In this document: in pieces, positions 1-8,619 of the stretch
How the letters are laid out: every line of letters begins with the position of its first letter
Numbering within the stretch: the first letter of the stretch is position 1
Source of the DNA: Alteromonas sp. LMIT006
GTDB taxonomy: Bacteria > Pseudomonadota > Gammaproteobacteria > Enterobacterales > Alteromonadaceae
DNA: 64,000 nt
Assembly: GCF_024300645.1 (NCBI RefSeq)
Contig: NZ_CP101291.1
Coordinates: 1,116,001-1,180,000, forward strand
Reading direction: 5' to 3'
Program-made: the position numbers and the translations under genes
Notes under the pieces: model-generated
What the model was told of the DNA's origin: nothing
Databases searched by the model: none
The model's input: only the letters and a program-made list of their open reading frames with translations

Positions 1-244
1 GCCAAGGGAGGAATTGTAAACACTTATTTTTGTAATATAGTTATTTTTAATCATACCGATAAAACTTTACGGAGTGATATTCACAGAAAGTTAAACCCAT
101 AGCATATGTCGAATCATTGAATCTCTTGGCCATTAAACCCACCAAGCAGCTGATGGGCGAGACGCCATCGAGCAACTCCAAACCCTTACAGTAGACTGTG
201 ATTAACCTTCATAAGCAAAAAAGCGAGCCGGATAGGCAGGATAG
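1..244. other. Window edge, no assigned gene
   Basis: No convincing gene is visible here. One plus-strand frame reads five codons (P-R-E-E-L) and then TAA at 17-19, so this may be the 3' end of a gene lying outside the window, but a fragment this short proves nothing. A small hairpin (GATGG..CCATC) lies near 152-170. It has no T-run and is not called a terminator. Confidence 0.3.
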
Positions 245-1051
245 TTAAAGCCCGAGTTGTTCTTTTGCCAAGCCGATTACATCAGGATCAAGTGGCGGAG
301 GAGTGATGTCTATTCCAACACTGAGTTGGTCTACAACGGTTTGCAAAACGGCCAAACGAGCATACCACTTGTGGTTGCCTGGAATAACATGCCAAGGAGA
401 ACGCACGGTAGAAGTATGAGTAAACATTTGATTAATCGCAGTTTGATAGTCAGCCCATTTTTCTCGGTTTCGCAAATCTTCGGTGGTCAATTTCCAACGC
501 TTCATTGGATTGTGTAAACGTTCAGCAAAGCGTCTGAGTTGTTCATCTGCACTGATGTGCATGAAAATCTTAACAATCCGCGTATCGTCAGCCAATTGCA
601 TTTCTTCAAATTGATTGATTTCACAATATGCTCTATGCCACTCAGTTGTGTTGGCAATGCCTTCTACGCGTTCGACTAGCACCCGCCCGTACCAGGAACG
701 GTCAAAAATCGCGATATTACCTTTTGCTGGCAATCGATTTTGAAAGCGAACCAGATAGTGTTGCGATAATTCCGTAGGTGTGGGCGCACTGATTGGATGT
801 ACTGAATAACTTCGCGGATCAAGCTTCTCAGTCATACGCCTGATCGCTCCACCTTTTCCGCTGGCATCAGTACCTTCAAATACAATAATGGCACGTTTAT
901 TTTGATGCCAATAAACTTGCTGGATGGCTAGTATTGATGTTTGCAAAGATATTAATGCGCTTTCATATGCCTTTTTAGAACCTTCATATTTAATAGCTGC
1001 AGAGATAGCTGATAACTGATTTGCTTGCAACGCATTTGGTGTGCTGTTCAT
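245..1051 (-). CDS. PPK2-family polyphosphate kinase
   Basis: This is a single-domain polyphosphate kinase 2 of 268 residues. The family transfers phosphate between inorganic polyphosphate and nucleoside mono- or diphosphates in the cytoplasm. Visible motifs are the Walker A loop FEGTDASGKGG (about residues 58-68), the Walker B-like FDRSWYGR (about 116-123) and the arginine/lysine-rich lid RRFAERLHNPMKRWK (about 173-187). The frame is open further upstream, but the ATG at 1051 is chosen because homology begins just after it and an AAGG lies about 11 nt upstream; the extra upstream residues look non-coding. The gene is divergent from the TonB operon. Which nucleotide it prefers (AMP, ADP or GDP) cannot be read from the sequence. 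Confidence 0.9.
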   Translation of the reverse strand: MNSTPNALQANQLSAISAAIKYEGSKKAYESALISLQTSILAIQQVYWHQNKRAIIVFEGTDASGKGGAIRRMTEKLDPRSYSVHPISAPTPTELSQHYLVRFQNRLPAKGNIAIFDRSWYGRVLVERVEGIANTTEWHRAYCEINQFEEMQLADDTRIVKIFMHISADEQLRRFAERLHNPMKRWKLTTEDLRNREKWADYQTAINQMFTHTSTVRSPWHVIPGNHKWYARLAVLQTVVDQLSVGIDITPPPLDPDVIGLAKEQLGL

Positions 1052-1142
1052 ACAATATAACCTTAAGGAGAAATGACGTATCCTAAATAAGCATAGCCGC
1101 ATAATCCTTGTTCTCCCACCCCAAATAGTTCCCGCATGACAG

Positions 1143-1183
1143 ATGTGTGAATATGACAATTTTGTAATAAAACTGTCACACAT
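1143..1183. promoter_or_regulatory. Inverted repeat before the TonB operon
   Basis: ATGTGTGA (1143-1150) and TCACACAT (1176-1183) are perfect 8-bp arms about 25 nt apart, with inner TGACA/TGTCA elements. They lie about 60 nt upstream of the first gene of the operon, between it and the divergent ppk2 gene. The arms contain TGTGA/TCACA, the half-sites of a CRP site, but the spacing is far longer than the 6 nt CRP needs. An operator role is inference only. Confidence 0.35.
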
Positions 1184-1245
1184 TGCATTTATTATTTCGC
1201 ACAGTTTTAAATTGCCTCTAAAAGGCATCAAAGAAGGTCCTAACT

Positions 1246-2010
1246 ATGAATCGCGTAATCTCTCTTGTGGCGCTTGTGTTAGCTGGAAGCATTGGCTTTT
1301 CAGTGCTAGCTCAAGAAGACCAAGCCGTTGAGAAAGTGGTAACAGAAGCTGGCAAAATCAATGAGTCCGCTGCTAAGTCACAAGTCAAAATTGACAACAT
1401 TGCCGACCAAATTGATGGTAAGTTGCAACAGTTCAAAGCGTTGAATAAAGAAATTGAAGGGTTAAATGTATACAACTCTCAATTACAAAAGCAAATCGAC
1501 AATCAAATAGACGAGATGGCTGCGTTAAACGAAGCGATTGACGAAGTCAGTGTGATTGAGCGTCAAATCACGCCACTAATGATCAATATGATTGATGGCT
1601 TAGAGCAATTTGTACAATTAGACGTTCCTTTTTTACCAGAAGAGCGCAACGCACGTATCGCCGATTTACGCAGCATGATGGACCGTGCTGATGTCGCACC
1701 TTCCGAAAAATTCCGTCGCGTAATGGAAGCGTTCCAAGTTGAAATGGATTATGGACGCACGCTTGAAGCTTACCCAGGGACACACACAGTTGCTGGTGTT
1801 GAGCGTGAAGTTGAGTTTTTACGTCTTGGTCGTACGGCTCTGATTTATCAAACACGTGATGCATCAAGTCAAGGTGTTTGGAATAAGCAAACACGTCAAT
1901 GGGAAGCATTAGATTCAAGCTATCGCACACAGATCACTAAAGGTTTACGCATGGCGAAGAAGCAACTCGCACCTGATTTATTAATGTTACCAGTCGCAAT
2001 TACTGACTAA
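1246..2010 (+). CDS. DUF3450 periplasmic protein
   Basis: This 254-residue protein has a signal peptide (residues 1-22, ending VLA) and a long predicted coiled coil (about 30-110), followed by a compact C-terminal region. It matches the DUF3450 family, which in marine gammaproteobacteria is usually the first gene of TonB2-type operons. AAGAAGG before the ATG is a good ribosome binding site, and only 10 nt separate it from the ttpC-like gene. The family has no established biochemical role. A periplasmic or inner-membrane partner of the TtpC/ExbB2/ExbD2/TonB2 complex is the likely job, inferred from gene order. Confidence 0.85.
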   Translation: MNRVISLVALVLAGSIGFSVLAQEDQAVEKVVTEAGKINESAAKSQVKIDNIADQIDGKLQQFKALNKEIEGLNVYNSQLQKQIDNQIDEMAALNEAIDEVSVIERQITPLMINMIDGLEQFVQLDVPFLPEERNARIADLRSMMDRADVAPSEKFRRVMEAFQVEMDYGRTLEAYPGTHTVAGVEREVEFLRLGRTALIYQTRDASSQGVWNKQTRQWEALDSSYRTQITKGLRMAKKQLAPDLLMLPVAITD

Positions 2011-2020
2011 GGCTAGCACG

Positions 2021-3382
2021 ATGAAATTATCAATGAAAAATATCCTAGCGGCCGTTGCTGTTTCAGTATTGAGCTTTTCAGCAACTGCTAACGACCGCGC
2101 ACTAGACTTAGATGCGTTATTGAAGCAACTTGAGCAGGGTCAATTTGCACAGACTCAAGAAAACAAAGCGCGTGAAGCCGAGTTTGTTGCCAAGCGCGCA
2201 GAACAAGATCGCATCTTACGTCAAACTCGCAACACACGTGATAATGCGTTAAAGCTTTCTGAAACGCTTGAAACTCAGTTCGAAGAAAACGAATTTAAAT
2301 TAGCAGACTTAAATGACGCGTTAAACAATCGCTTAGGTTCGTTAAAAGAATTGTTCGGTGTATTACAACAAGTATCTGGCGATACCAAAAACAAATTCTA
2401 CAACTCTATGATTTCAGCGGAAATTCCCGGTCGTGCAGAGTTTCTTGATGAAATGGCTCAGTCTATGGGCTCAAGCTCAAAACTTGCTTCTATTGAAGAA
2501 ATTGAGCGCGTATGGTTTGAAATGCAACGTGAGATGACCGAAAGCGGCAAAGTCACTAAGTTCGAAACCACAGTCATTGAAGCCGGCGGTAACAAAGTAA
2601 ACAAAGAAGTTGTTCGCGTAGGACCTTTCGCTTTGGTCTCTGACGGCAAATTCCTTGAATACAACGGAGTTACCGGCAGCGTTGCAGAATTAATTCGTCA
2701 GCCAGCAGAACGTTTTGGTAGCTCTGCAGCAAAACTACAAGCGTCTAATGGTGAATTAGTCGAGTTTGGTATCGATCCAACAGGTGGTTCAATTCTTGGC
2801 CTATTGGTTCAGGCGCCTACGTTAAAAGAACGTGTTGAACAAGGTGGCCTAGTTGGTTATATCATCTTAGCCGTCGGTGCAGTGGGTCTATTGCTTGCCT
2901 TAGAGCGTCTAGTGTCACTGACTCTGATTCGCACTAAAGTAAATTCACAGCTTAAATCGGATACCTTCAAAGACAACAACCCACTTGGTCGTGTCATGAT
3001 GGTGAAAGACAAGTACCCGGATGCGGATACAGAAGCGATGGAACTGCATTTGACCGAAGCGATTTTATCAGAGGTGCCTAAATTAGGTCGCAACCTAACC
3101 ATCATTAAGATTATCTCTGTGGTCGCACCATTGATGGGTCTACTAGGTACAGTAACCGGTATGATCAACACTTTCCAAGCCATTACTTTGTTCGGTACAG
3201 GTGACCCGAAACTGATGGCTGGTGGTATTTCACAAGCACTAGTGACCACAGTACTCGGTCTAGTGGTCGCGATTCCAATGACTTTGTTATACGCAATGCT
3301 TAACACGCGTAGCAAAAACATCGTCTTCATTCTTCAAGAACAAGCAGCTGGTGTGATTGCTGAGCGCGCAGAGCGGAGCTAA
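2021..3382 (+). CDS. ttpC: TtpC-like MotA/TolQ/ExbB proton channel protein
   Basis: This 453-residue protein combines an N-terminal signal segment (1-23), a periplasmic coiled-coil region (about 25-110), a middle domain, and a C-terminal MotA/TolQ/ExbB domain with membrane segments near 278-300, 362-385 and 400-428. The ExbB signature APLMGLLGTVTGMI is present. This architecture is that of TtpC, the fourth component of Vibrio TonB2 systems, needed for TonB2-dependent iron-siderophore uptake. It sits directly before a second, short exbB, then exbD and tonB, the order known for ttpC-exbB2-exbD2-tonB2. The substrate receptors served here are not in the window. Confidence 0.88.
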   Translation: MKLSMKNILAAVAVSVLSFSATANDRALDLDALLKQLEQGQFAQTQENKAREAEFVAKRAEQDRILRQTRNTRDNALKLSETLETQFEENEFKLADLNDALNNRLGSLKELFGVLQQVSGDTKNKFYNSMISAEIPGRAEFLDEMAQSMGSSSKLASIEEIERVWFEMQREMTESGKVTKFETTVIEAGGNKVNKEVVRVGPFALVSDGKFLEYNGVTGSVAELIRQPAERFGSSAAKLQASNGELVEFGIDPTGGSILGLLVQAPTLKERVEQGGLVGYIILAVGAVGLLLALERLVSLTLIRTKVNSQLKSDTFKDNNPLGRVMMVKDKYPDADTEAMELHLTEAILSEVPKLGRNLTIIKIISVVAPLMGLLGTVTGMINTFQAITLFGTGDPKLMAGGISQALVTTVLGLVVAIPMTLLYAMLNTRSKNIVFILQEQAAGVIAERAERS

Positions 3383-3387
3383 GTCAC

Positions 3388-3912
3388 ATGGTTGAGTTCT
3401 TAGAAGCAATCCGAGATTTTACAGAAACAGGTGGCCAAGTACTCTTGGTCATCGGGTTCTTGATCTTCGTTATGTGGTTGCTGATTTTAGAACGCGTTTT
3501 GTACATCCTAATTTGGCACAAAGAAATCAAAAACGATGTGTTGTCGCAATGGCAAGAACGCCAAGACAAAACGTCATGGAATGCAGAGCAAATCCGTCAA
3601 GCAGCCATATCACGTATGGTGATGGCACTTAACGGCAGTATTCCAATTATCCAAGCGCTTGTCGCTTTGTGTCCATTATTAGGATTGATGGGAACCGTGA
3701 CCGGTATGATTGAAGTATTTGACGTCATGGCGATTTCTGGTTCTGGTAACGCGCGTTCGATGGCATCCGGTGTCTCGAAAGCCACTATCCCAACAATGGC
3801 GGGAATGGTTGGTGCACTTTCTGGCGTATTTGCCTCGACGTGGTTAACGCGTAAGGTCAAAACAGAACGTGCGCATTTAGAAGATCAAATTCAACTAGAC
3901 CGTCATATTTGA
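3388..3912 (+). CDS. exbB: ExbB2-type biopolymer transport protein
   Basis: This 174-residue inner-membrane protein of the MotA/TolQ/ExbB family has three predicted membrane helices (about 15-36, 85-110 and 128-150) and the motif CPLLGLMGTVTGMIEVF. With ExbD it forms the proton channel that energises TonB. It is shorter than E. coli ExbB (244 residues), as expected for the ExbB2 branch. It starts 5 nt after the ttpC-like gene and is followed after 20 nt by exbD, so co-transcription is very likely. Two ExbB-domain proteins in tandem mark a TonB2-class system, not the classical ExbBD-TonB1 system. Confidence 0.92.
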   Translation: MVEFLEAIRDFTETGGQVLLVIGFLIFVMWLLILERVLYILIWHKEIKNDVLSQWQERQDKTSWNAEQIRQAAISRMVMALNGSIPIIQALVALCPLLGLMGTVTGMIEVFDVMAISGSGNARSMASGVSKATIPTMAGMVGALSGVFASTWLTRKVKTERAHLEDQIQLDRHI

Positions 3913-3932
3913 GTGGCGGTGAGGGTTAAACA

Positions 3933-4340
3933 ATGAAACAACATTTTCAAAACTTAATGGACGAAGAAGAAGCGGCGATTGATATGACGCCAATGCTTGA
4001 CGTCGTCTTTATCATGCTGATCTTCTTTATCGTCACAGCGTCATTTGTCAAAGAAGCGGGTATTGATGTTAACCGTCCTGATGCGGCGACAGCAGTCAAA
4101 AAAGACCGCGCTAATATCCTCATCGCGATCAGTGACAAGGGTGAAATTTGGATCAACAAGCGCCGTGTTGATGTGCGTGCAGTACAAGCCAACGTTGAGC
4201 GTCTAAAAGCCGAAAACCCACAAGGCTCAGTTGTCATTCAAGCGGACCGCAAATCGACAACAGAGACCCTGATAAAAGTCATGGACGCTTCTCGTGCCGC
4301 GGGTGCATTTGATATATCTATTGCAGCGCAAGAACAGTAA
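3933..4340 (+). CDS. exbD: ExbD2 biopolymer transport protein
   Basis: This 135-residue protein has a short cytoplasmic N-terminus, one membrane helix (about 22-40) and a periplasmic ExbD/TolR domain. The essential proton-carrying aspartate is visible in PMLDVVF (Asp23, equivalent to Asp25 of E. coli ExbD). It pairs with the upstream exbB to convert proton motive force into TonB movement. GAGGGT about 10 nt before the ATG serves as ribosome binding site. It is 13 nt from tonB. Confidence 0.94.
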   Translation: MKQHFQNLMDEEEAAIDMTPMLDVVFIMLIFFIVTASFVKEAGIDVNRPDAATAVKKDRANILIAISDKGEIWINKRRVDVRAVQANVERLKAENPQGSVVIQADRKSTTETLIKVMDASRAAGAFDISIAAQEQ

Positions 4341-4353
4341 ATAGGCAGTTATT

Positions 4354-4962
4354 ATGTCACGTTTTTTAATTGCCATTATTGTTTCTGCAGCGATAACATT
4401 AGGCTTATTCTTCCTAATGCAATCTTTGATTCAAAGTGGTGGTAGTGCTTTGACCGAACCGCCTAGAGGCAGTGTCCTGGATTTTGTTCGCGTCAAAAAA
4501 GAAGAAGCGGTTGAGAAAAAAGACCGCAAACCGAAAAAGCCGCCCAAGCCAGAAGAGCCACCTCCGCAAATGGAAACCCCACAAATGGATGCCCCAGCAC
4601 CTGATGGTGAAGGCACTGGAATGGATTTCGCCTCGGATGTTTCTACCGAAATGTCACTCGATGGTGGAGTTGGCCTAGAGTCAGGAGATGGTGAGTACTT
4701 ACCAATAGTCAAAGTTGCACCGGTTTATCCACGCCGTGCCTTACAGCGCGGTATCGAAGGCTTTGTGATCGTTGAATTTACAGTGAACAAGCAAGGTGCG
4801 GTGACCAATCCTATTGTGATTGAAGCCCAACCTGAAAAAATCTTTGATCAAGCCGCACTTGATGCTGCTAAGAAGTTCAAATACAAGCCTCGAGTCGTGA
4901 ATGGCGAACCCATTGCGGTGTCTGGTGTGCAAAACCGCATTACTTTTAAGATTGACGGATAA
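4354..4962 (+). CDS. tonB: TonB2-type energy transducer
   Basis: This 202-residue TonB protein has an N-terminal membrane anchor (about 5-24), a Lys/Pro-rich periplasmic spacer (about 45-75, KKPPKPEEPPPQ) and a C-terminal TonB domain (about 115-200) with YPRRALQRGIEGFVIVEF, which contacts the TonB box of outer-membrane receptors. The short spacer is typical of TonB2 and differs from the longer spacer of E. coli TonB. The gene ends the exbB-exbD-tonB block and is followed after 14 nt by a TPR gene. Confidence 0.93.
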   Translation: MSRFLIAIIVSAAITLGLFFLMQSLIQSGGSALTEPPRGSVLDFVRVKKEEAVEKKDRKPKKPPKPEEPPPQMETPQMDAPAPDGEGTGMDFASDVSTEMSLDGGVGLESGDGEYLPIVKVAPVYPRRALQRGIEGFVIVEFTVNKQGAVTNPIVIEAQPEKIFDQAALDAAKKFKYKPRVVNGEPIAVSGVQNRITFKIDG

Positions 4963-4976
4963 GGAGAGGGATAACA

Positions 4977-6281
4977 ATGAAATCTACTAAACGATTTTTG
5001 TCTAGCCTATCTGTTGTGGCATGCGTTTTGGCAACCAATGTTGCACTCGTTGAACCGGTCCATGCTGAAACCAAGGCCAGTGAAAAGAAGACGCGCAAAG
5101 TCCCTACTTTACGTGGCAAAGTGTATGAGCAACTCTCTCGTGCACAGACTTTTGCAGACCAAGACCAAAGTGATGAAGCCTTTGCCGTATTAGCGGAAGT
5201 CGAAGGCAAAAAGTCTTCCATGAACAGCTATGAAATTGCCATGCTGTATAACTTTTATGGATTCATTTACTACAATCTTGAGCAGCCAGATAAAGCGCTT
5301 GAGTATTTTAATAAAGTGGTGGAACAACAGCCAATCCCTGAAAGCTTCGAGCAATCTACGGTCTTTACTATTGCTCAGTTGTCCTTGATGCAAGGGGATT
5401 ATAAAGCAGCAATCGCAAATCTCGAGCGTTGGGAAGACTTAAATGTAGGGCCAACGCCGCCAAAGAATTTATTCATTAAAGCGCAGGCCTATTATCAGGA
5501 TAAACAATACGAACAAGCTGCAACATTCATAGACCAAGCTGTATCAGATAAAGAAGCGGCAGGTATGATTCCAGATGAAGGCTGGTTGATTTTACAACGT
5601 GCGATTTACTATGAGTTAAAGGACACGCGTAAAGTCAAAGACATCATCGTCAAGATGGTCAAGCTGTTTAACGAGCCAAAATACTGGATCCAACTTGGTG
5701 GTATGTATGGTGAGTTAGAAATGGAAAAACACCAATTAGCTATTATGGAAGCGGCGTACCAACAGGGATACTTGGTGAAAGGCGCGGACTTATTTAATAT
5801 GGCACAGCTGTATTATTACCATAAAGCTCCGATTAAATGCGCCAATGTCATGCAAGCGGCCATGGATGATGGTTTATTGGAAGAAAATCTTCGCAACCTT
5901 AAGTTTTTAGGTCAGTGCTTACAGTTAGCAAAAGAGAACGAGAAGGCCGTTCCTGTGATGCGTGCTGCTGCTGAGTTAGCGCCTGATGGTGAACTATATG
6001 CTCAATTGGCTCAGTTGTTTTTGAATATTGATAAGTATGATGATGCGATTGCCAATGCTGAACTCGCTTTGGAAAAAGGCGATTTGCGCAACCAAGGTAC
6101 CGTTCATTTGGTGCTGGGTATGGCCTATTACAACCAGCGTCAGTTTGTCAAAGCGCTCGACCAATTGGCCAAAGCCGAAGCGTTCAAAAATACGCGCAAG
6201 ATGGCAGAGCAATGGCAACAATTCGTCTCTGGTGAAAAGCGAACGTTTGACGCCCTTCAGGCTGAGATAGCATCAGAATAA
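4977..6281 (+). CDS. Periplasmic TPR-repeat protein of the TonB2 operon
   Basis: This 434-residue protein has a signal peptide (1-30, ending PVHA) and a series of tetratricopeptide-like helices over nearly its whole length, for example around 88-125, 240-270 and 335-400. TPR domains hold protein complexes together; no enzyme motif is visible. GGAGAGG lies before the ATG, and the gene starts 14 nt after tonB, so it is the last gene of the operon. A terminator follows. TPR proteins recur downstream of tonB2 in Alteromonadales operons, which suggests a scaffold for the periplasmic side of the complex (inference). Confidence 0.85.
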   Translation: MKSTKRFLSSLSVVACVLATNVALVEPVHAETKASEKKTRKVPTLRGKVYEQLSRAQTFADQDQSDEAFAVLAEVEGKKSSMNSYEIAMLYNFYGFIYYNLEQPDKALEYFNKVVEQQPIPESFEQSTVFTIAQLSLMQGDYKAAIANLERWEDLNVGPTPPKNLFIKAQAYYQDKQYEQAATFIDQAVSDKEAAGMIPDEGWLILQRAIYYELKDTRKVKDIIVKMVKLFNEPKYWIQLGGMYGELEMEKHQLAIMEAAYQQGYLVKGADLFNMAQLYYYHKAPIKCANVMQAAMDDGLLEENLRNLKFLGQCLQLAKENEKAVPVMRAAAELAPDGELYAQLAQLFLNIDKYDDAIANAELALEKGDLRNQGTVHLVLGMAYYNQRQFVKALDQLAKAEAFKNTRKMAEQWQQFVSGEKRTFDALQAEIASE

Positions 6282-6300
6282 GCTCTCAATCCATTCCTAG

Positions 6301-6336
6301 AAGCTCCTTATGGGTTCCCCAGAAGGAGCTTTTTTA
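6301..6336 (+). terminator. Rho-independent terminator of the TonB2 operon
   Basis: AAGCTCCTT (6301-6309) pairs perfectly with AAGGAGCTT (6323-6331) and is followed by a T-rich tract. It lies 20 nt after the TPR gene and closes the six-gene operon. Confidence 0.9.
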
Positions 6337-6350
6337 TTTTTGGGAATATA

Positions 6351-6379
6351 TTGCACAAACATAAAATTTTATCTATTTT
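6351..6379 (+). promoter_or_regulatory. Candidate promoter of the oligopeptidase gene
   Basis: TTGCAC (6351-6356) and TATTTT (6374-6379) are 17 nt apart, immediately after the terminator and 35 nt before the start codon. The -35 match is fair and the -10 match is weak. Confidence 0.4.
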
Positions 6380-6414
6380 ATCCAGATAATAAATTAAATA
6401 ACTTAAACTCTCCG

Positions 6415-8619
6415 ATGCTCAAACAAATCTTTATAGCTGGCTTGGCAGGTTTATTATTTTCCTGTTCCGAAGTTCCTTCGTCACCTTCATCGACAATGAA
6501 AGAAACAACCGATATGTCAAATTACTCTCATCCATATGCGCGCATCAAACAACTGACTACAAACGCACCCGTTGCAATGCGTGAAGACGCAATTGTATCC
6601 CACCATGGATTTAGCGTAAGTGATCCATATCAATGGCTTAAAGACCAAGGCTACCCCGAAGTCAATGACCAAACCGTGTTAGATTATTTACATGCAGAAA
6701 ATGCCTACTACGGTGAATTTAAAGCGCAACATCAGCCCCTCATTGATACTTTGTTTGAAGAGTTTAAAGGCAGAGTGGATGATGAATTTGTGTCAGTACC
6801 TGTTACTAATCGTGGCTATGAATATTGGTATGAGTATCAAGCAGGGAGTGATTACCGAACGTATTTGCGGCGCAACCTTGAAGACGGTGGTGAGCAAATC
6901 ATTTTAGACCTACCAACCCTTGCTGAGGGAACGGATTATTTTGTCTTGGGCAGTTACGATATTAGCCCAGATAATAATTTGATTGCTTACACTATCGATA
7001 CTACAGGCGATGAGCGCTATGAACTATTTATCAAAGATCTCAATACTGGAGAAATATCGAGTACGGTTTTGACTGATGTTAGAAGCAATATTACCTTTAC
7101 ATCCGATAGTAAGGGAATCGTCTATGACAAGTTGTCTACGCAGCGTTGGGCGACAGAATCCGTCAATTATCATCAGTTAGGGACAAAACAAGAAGTTGAT
7201 ATTGTACTATACGCTGAAACCAATGATGAATTTGGGTTAGGCCATTACGCCACTTCAGATGATGAGTATTTAGTTTTGTTGACTGGTACTCGTGACGTAT
7301 CAGAAATCTATGTTGTGCCATTGGATAACGTGCAACAGCCGTTGCAACAACTGGTCAATCGTGACCAAGGATTCAGTGCCACCGTTGATCATGCGTTTGG
7401 AACCTTTTACATAGTCGCGAATGATACACACAGCAACTATCGTGTCGCGACCCTCGCCGATAACGCCTCAGGTTATGACAATTGGGAAACATTGATGCAA
7501 GGAGACAGCAGTTTGTATATCAAAAGCCTGGCGACGTTTCGTCATGGCTTGGTCATTAAACTGGCCCGCAATGGACTTGATGCACTGCAAGTCATCCCGT
7601 TTGCAGAAGAAGAAAGCCCTTATGACATTGAGTTTCCAGAGCAGGTCTTTTCTGCTAGTTTAGGAAACAATCCGGATTTTAATGCGACCTCTATACGTAT
7701 TACTTATGAGAGTATGATTACGCCGGATACCTTGTTTGCTTATGATTTTGCAAACCGACAAAAGACAGTGCTTAAGAAGCAAAAAATTCCATCAGGTTAT
7801 GATGCTTCGCTATATCATACAGAACGCCGAATGGCTCCTTCTCGTGACGGAGTCATGATCCCAGTGTCGATAGTTTATCGCAAAGATTTTGTGAAAGATG
7901 GCACGCGACCATTACACCTTTATGCCTACGGTGCGTATGGTATCGGCATGCCGACCAGCTTTTCATCTGTACGCTTGAGCTTACTCGATCGTGGGTTTGC
8001 GTTTGCCATTGCGCATACGCGAGGCGGAGATGAGATGGGCTATCAATGGTATCTCGATGGCAAAATGGAACAGCGTCAAAATGCCTTTAACGATTTTGTT
8101 GACGTGGCTAAGTTTCTCATTGCTGAACAGTATGCCTCAGCAGGTAATATCTCAATATCTGGCGGAAGTGCTGGCGGTAAAATGATGGGTGCTGTTACCA
8201 TCTTGGAACCTAATTTGTGGCGCAGTGTATTACTTGATGTGCCATTTGTTGATGTACTTAATACTATGCTTGATGAATCTTTGCCGTTGACCCCACCTGA
8301 GTGGAGTGAGTGGGGTAATCCAATTAAGGATAAAGAAGCGTTTGAACGAATTTTGAGTTATTCACCATACGATAATATTGATGCGCGAGAGTATCCACCA
8401 ATGATGGTGACAGGCGGCCTAAATGATCCTCGAGTGACGTATTGGGAACCAGCCAAATGGACTGCCCGTATGCGAGCAGAAAAAACCGATGATAATCTGT
8501 TGATCATGCGCATGAACATGAGTGCAGGTCACTATGCTAACTCAGGGCGTTACGGTCGATTACTAGATGCGGCAGAAGAGTATGCGTTTATATTGGCATC
8601 GCATCAAATCAACGAGTGA
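6415..8619 (+). CDS. Oligopeptidase B-like S9A prolyl oligopeptidase, predicted lipoprotein
   Basis: This 734-residue serine peptidase of family S9A has an N-terminal beta-propeller and a C-terminal alpha/beta-hydrolase. The catalytic triad is visible: Ser585 in GGSAGGKMMG, Asp671 in GGLNDPRV and His706 in SAGHYANSGRYGR. The sequence around the nucleophile is closest to oligopeptidase B (protease II, after Arg/Lys), not to prolyl oligopeptidase. The ATG at 6415 gives a short lipoprotein signal with Cys17 in LLFSC, so the enzyme would be lipid-anchored in the envelope; E. coli PtrB is cytoplasmic. The frame is open to 6310, but that segment overlaps the preceding terminator. The end overlaps the convergent membrane-protein gene by 11 nt. 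Confidence 0.87.
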   Translation: MLKQIFIAGLAGLLFSCSEVPSSPSSTMKETTDMSNYSHPYARIKQLTTNAPVAMREDAIVSHHGFSVSDPYQWLKDQGYPEVNDQTVLDYLHAENAYYGEFKAQHQPLIDTLFEEFKGRVDDEFVSVPVTNRGYEYWYEYQAGSDYRTYLRRNLEDGGEQIILDLPTLAEGTDYFVLGSYDISPDNNLIAYTIDTTGDERYELFIKDLNTGEISSTVLTDVRSNITFTSDSKGIVYDKLSTQRWATESVNYHQLGTKQEVDIVLYAETNDEFGLGHYATSDDEYLVLLTGTRDVSEIYVVPLDNVQQPLQQLVNRDQGFSATVDHAFGTFYIVANDTHSNYRVATLADNASGYDNWETLMQGDSSLYIKSLATFRHGLVIKLARNGLDALQVIPFAEEESPYDIEFPEQVFSASLGNNPDFNATSIRITYESMITPDTLFAYDFANRQKTVLKKQKIPSGYDASLYHTERRMAPSRDGVMIPVSIVYRKDFVKDGTRPLHLYAYGAYGIGMPTSFSSVRLSLLDRGFAFAIAHTRGGDEMGYQWYLDGKMEQRQNAFNDFVDVAKFLIAEQYASAGNISISGGSAGGKMMGAVTILEPNLWRSVLLDVPFVDVLNTMLDESLPLTPPEWSEWGNPIKDKEAFERILSYSPYDNIDAREYPPMMVTGGLNDPRVTYWEPAKWTARMRAEKTDDNLLIMRMNMSAGHYANSGRYGRLLDAAEEYAFILASHQINE

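Noticed and set aside
245-1231. Longer ppk2 with about 60 extra N-terminal residues
   Set aside because: The added region does not look like family sequence and crosses the TonB operon's promoter; the ATG at 1051 fits the family.
2857-3330. A 157-residue minus-strand gene inside the ttpC-like gene
   Set aside because: The sense strand encodes the conserved ExbB domain; the antisense frame is a by-product of codon bias.
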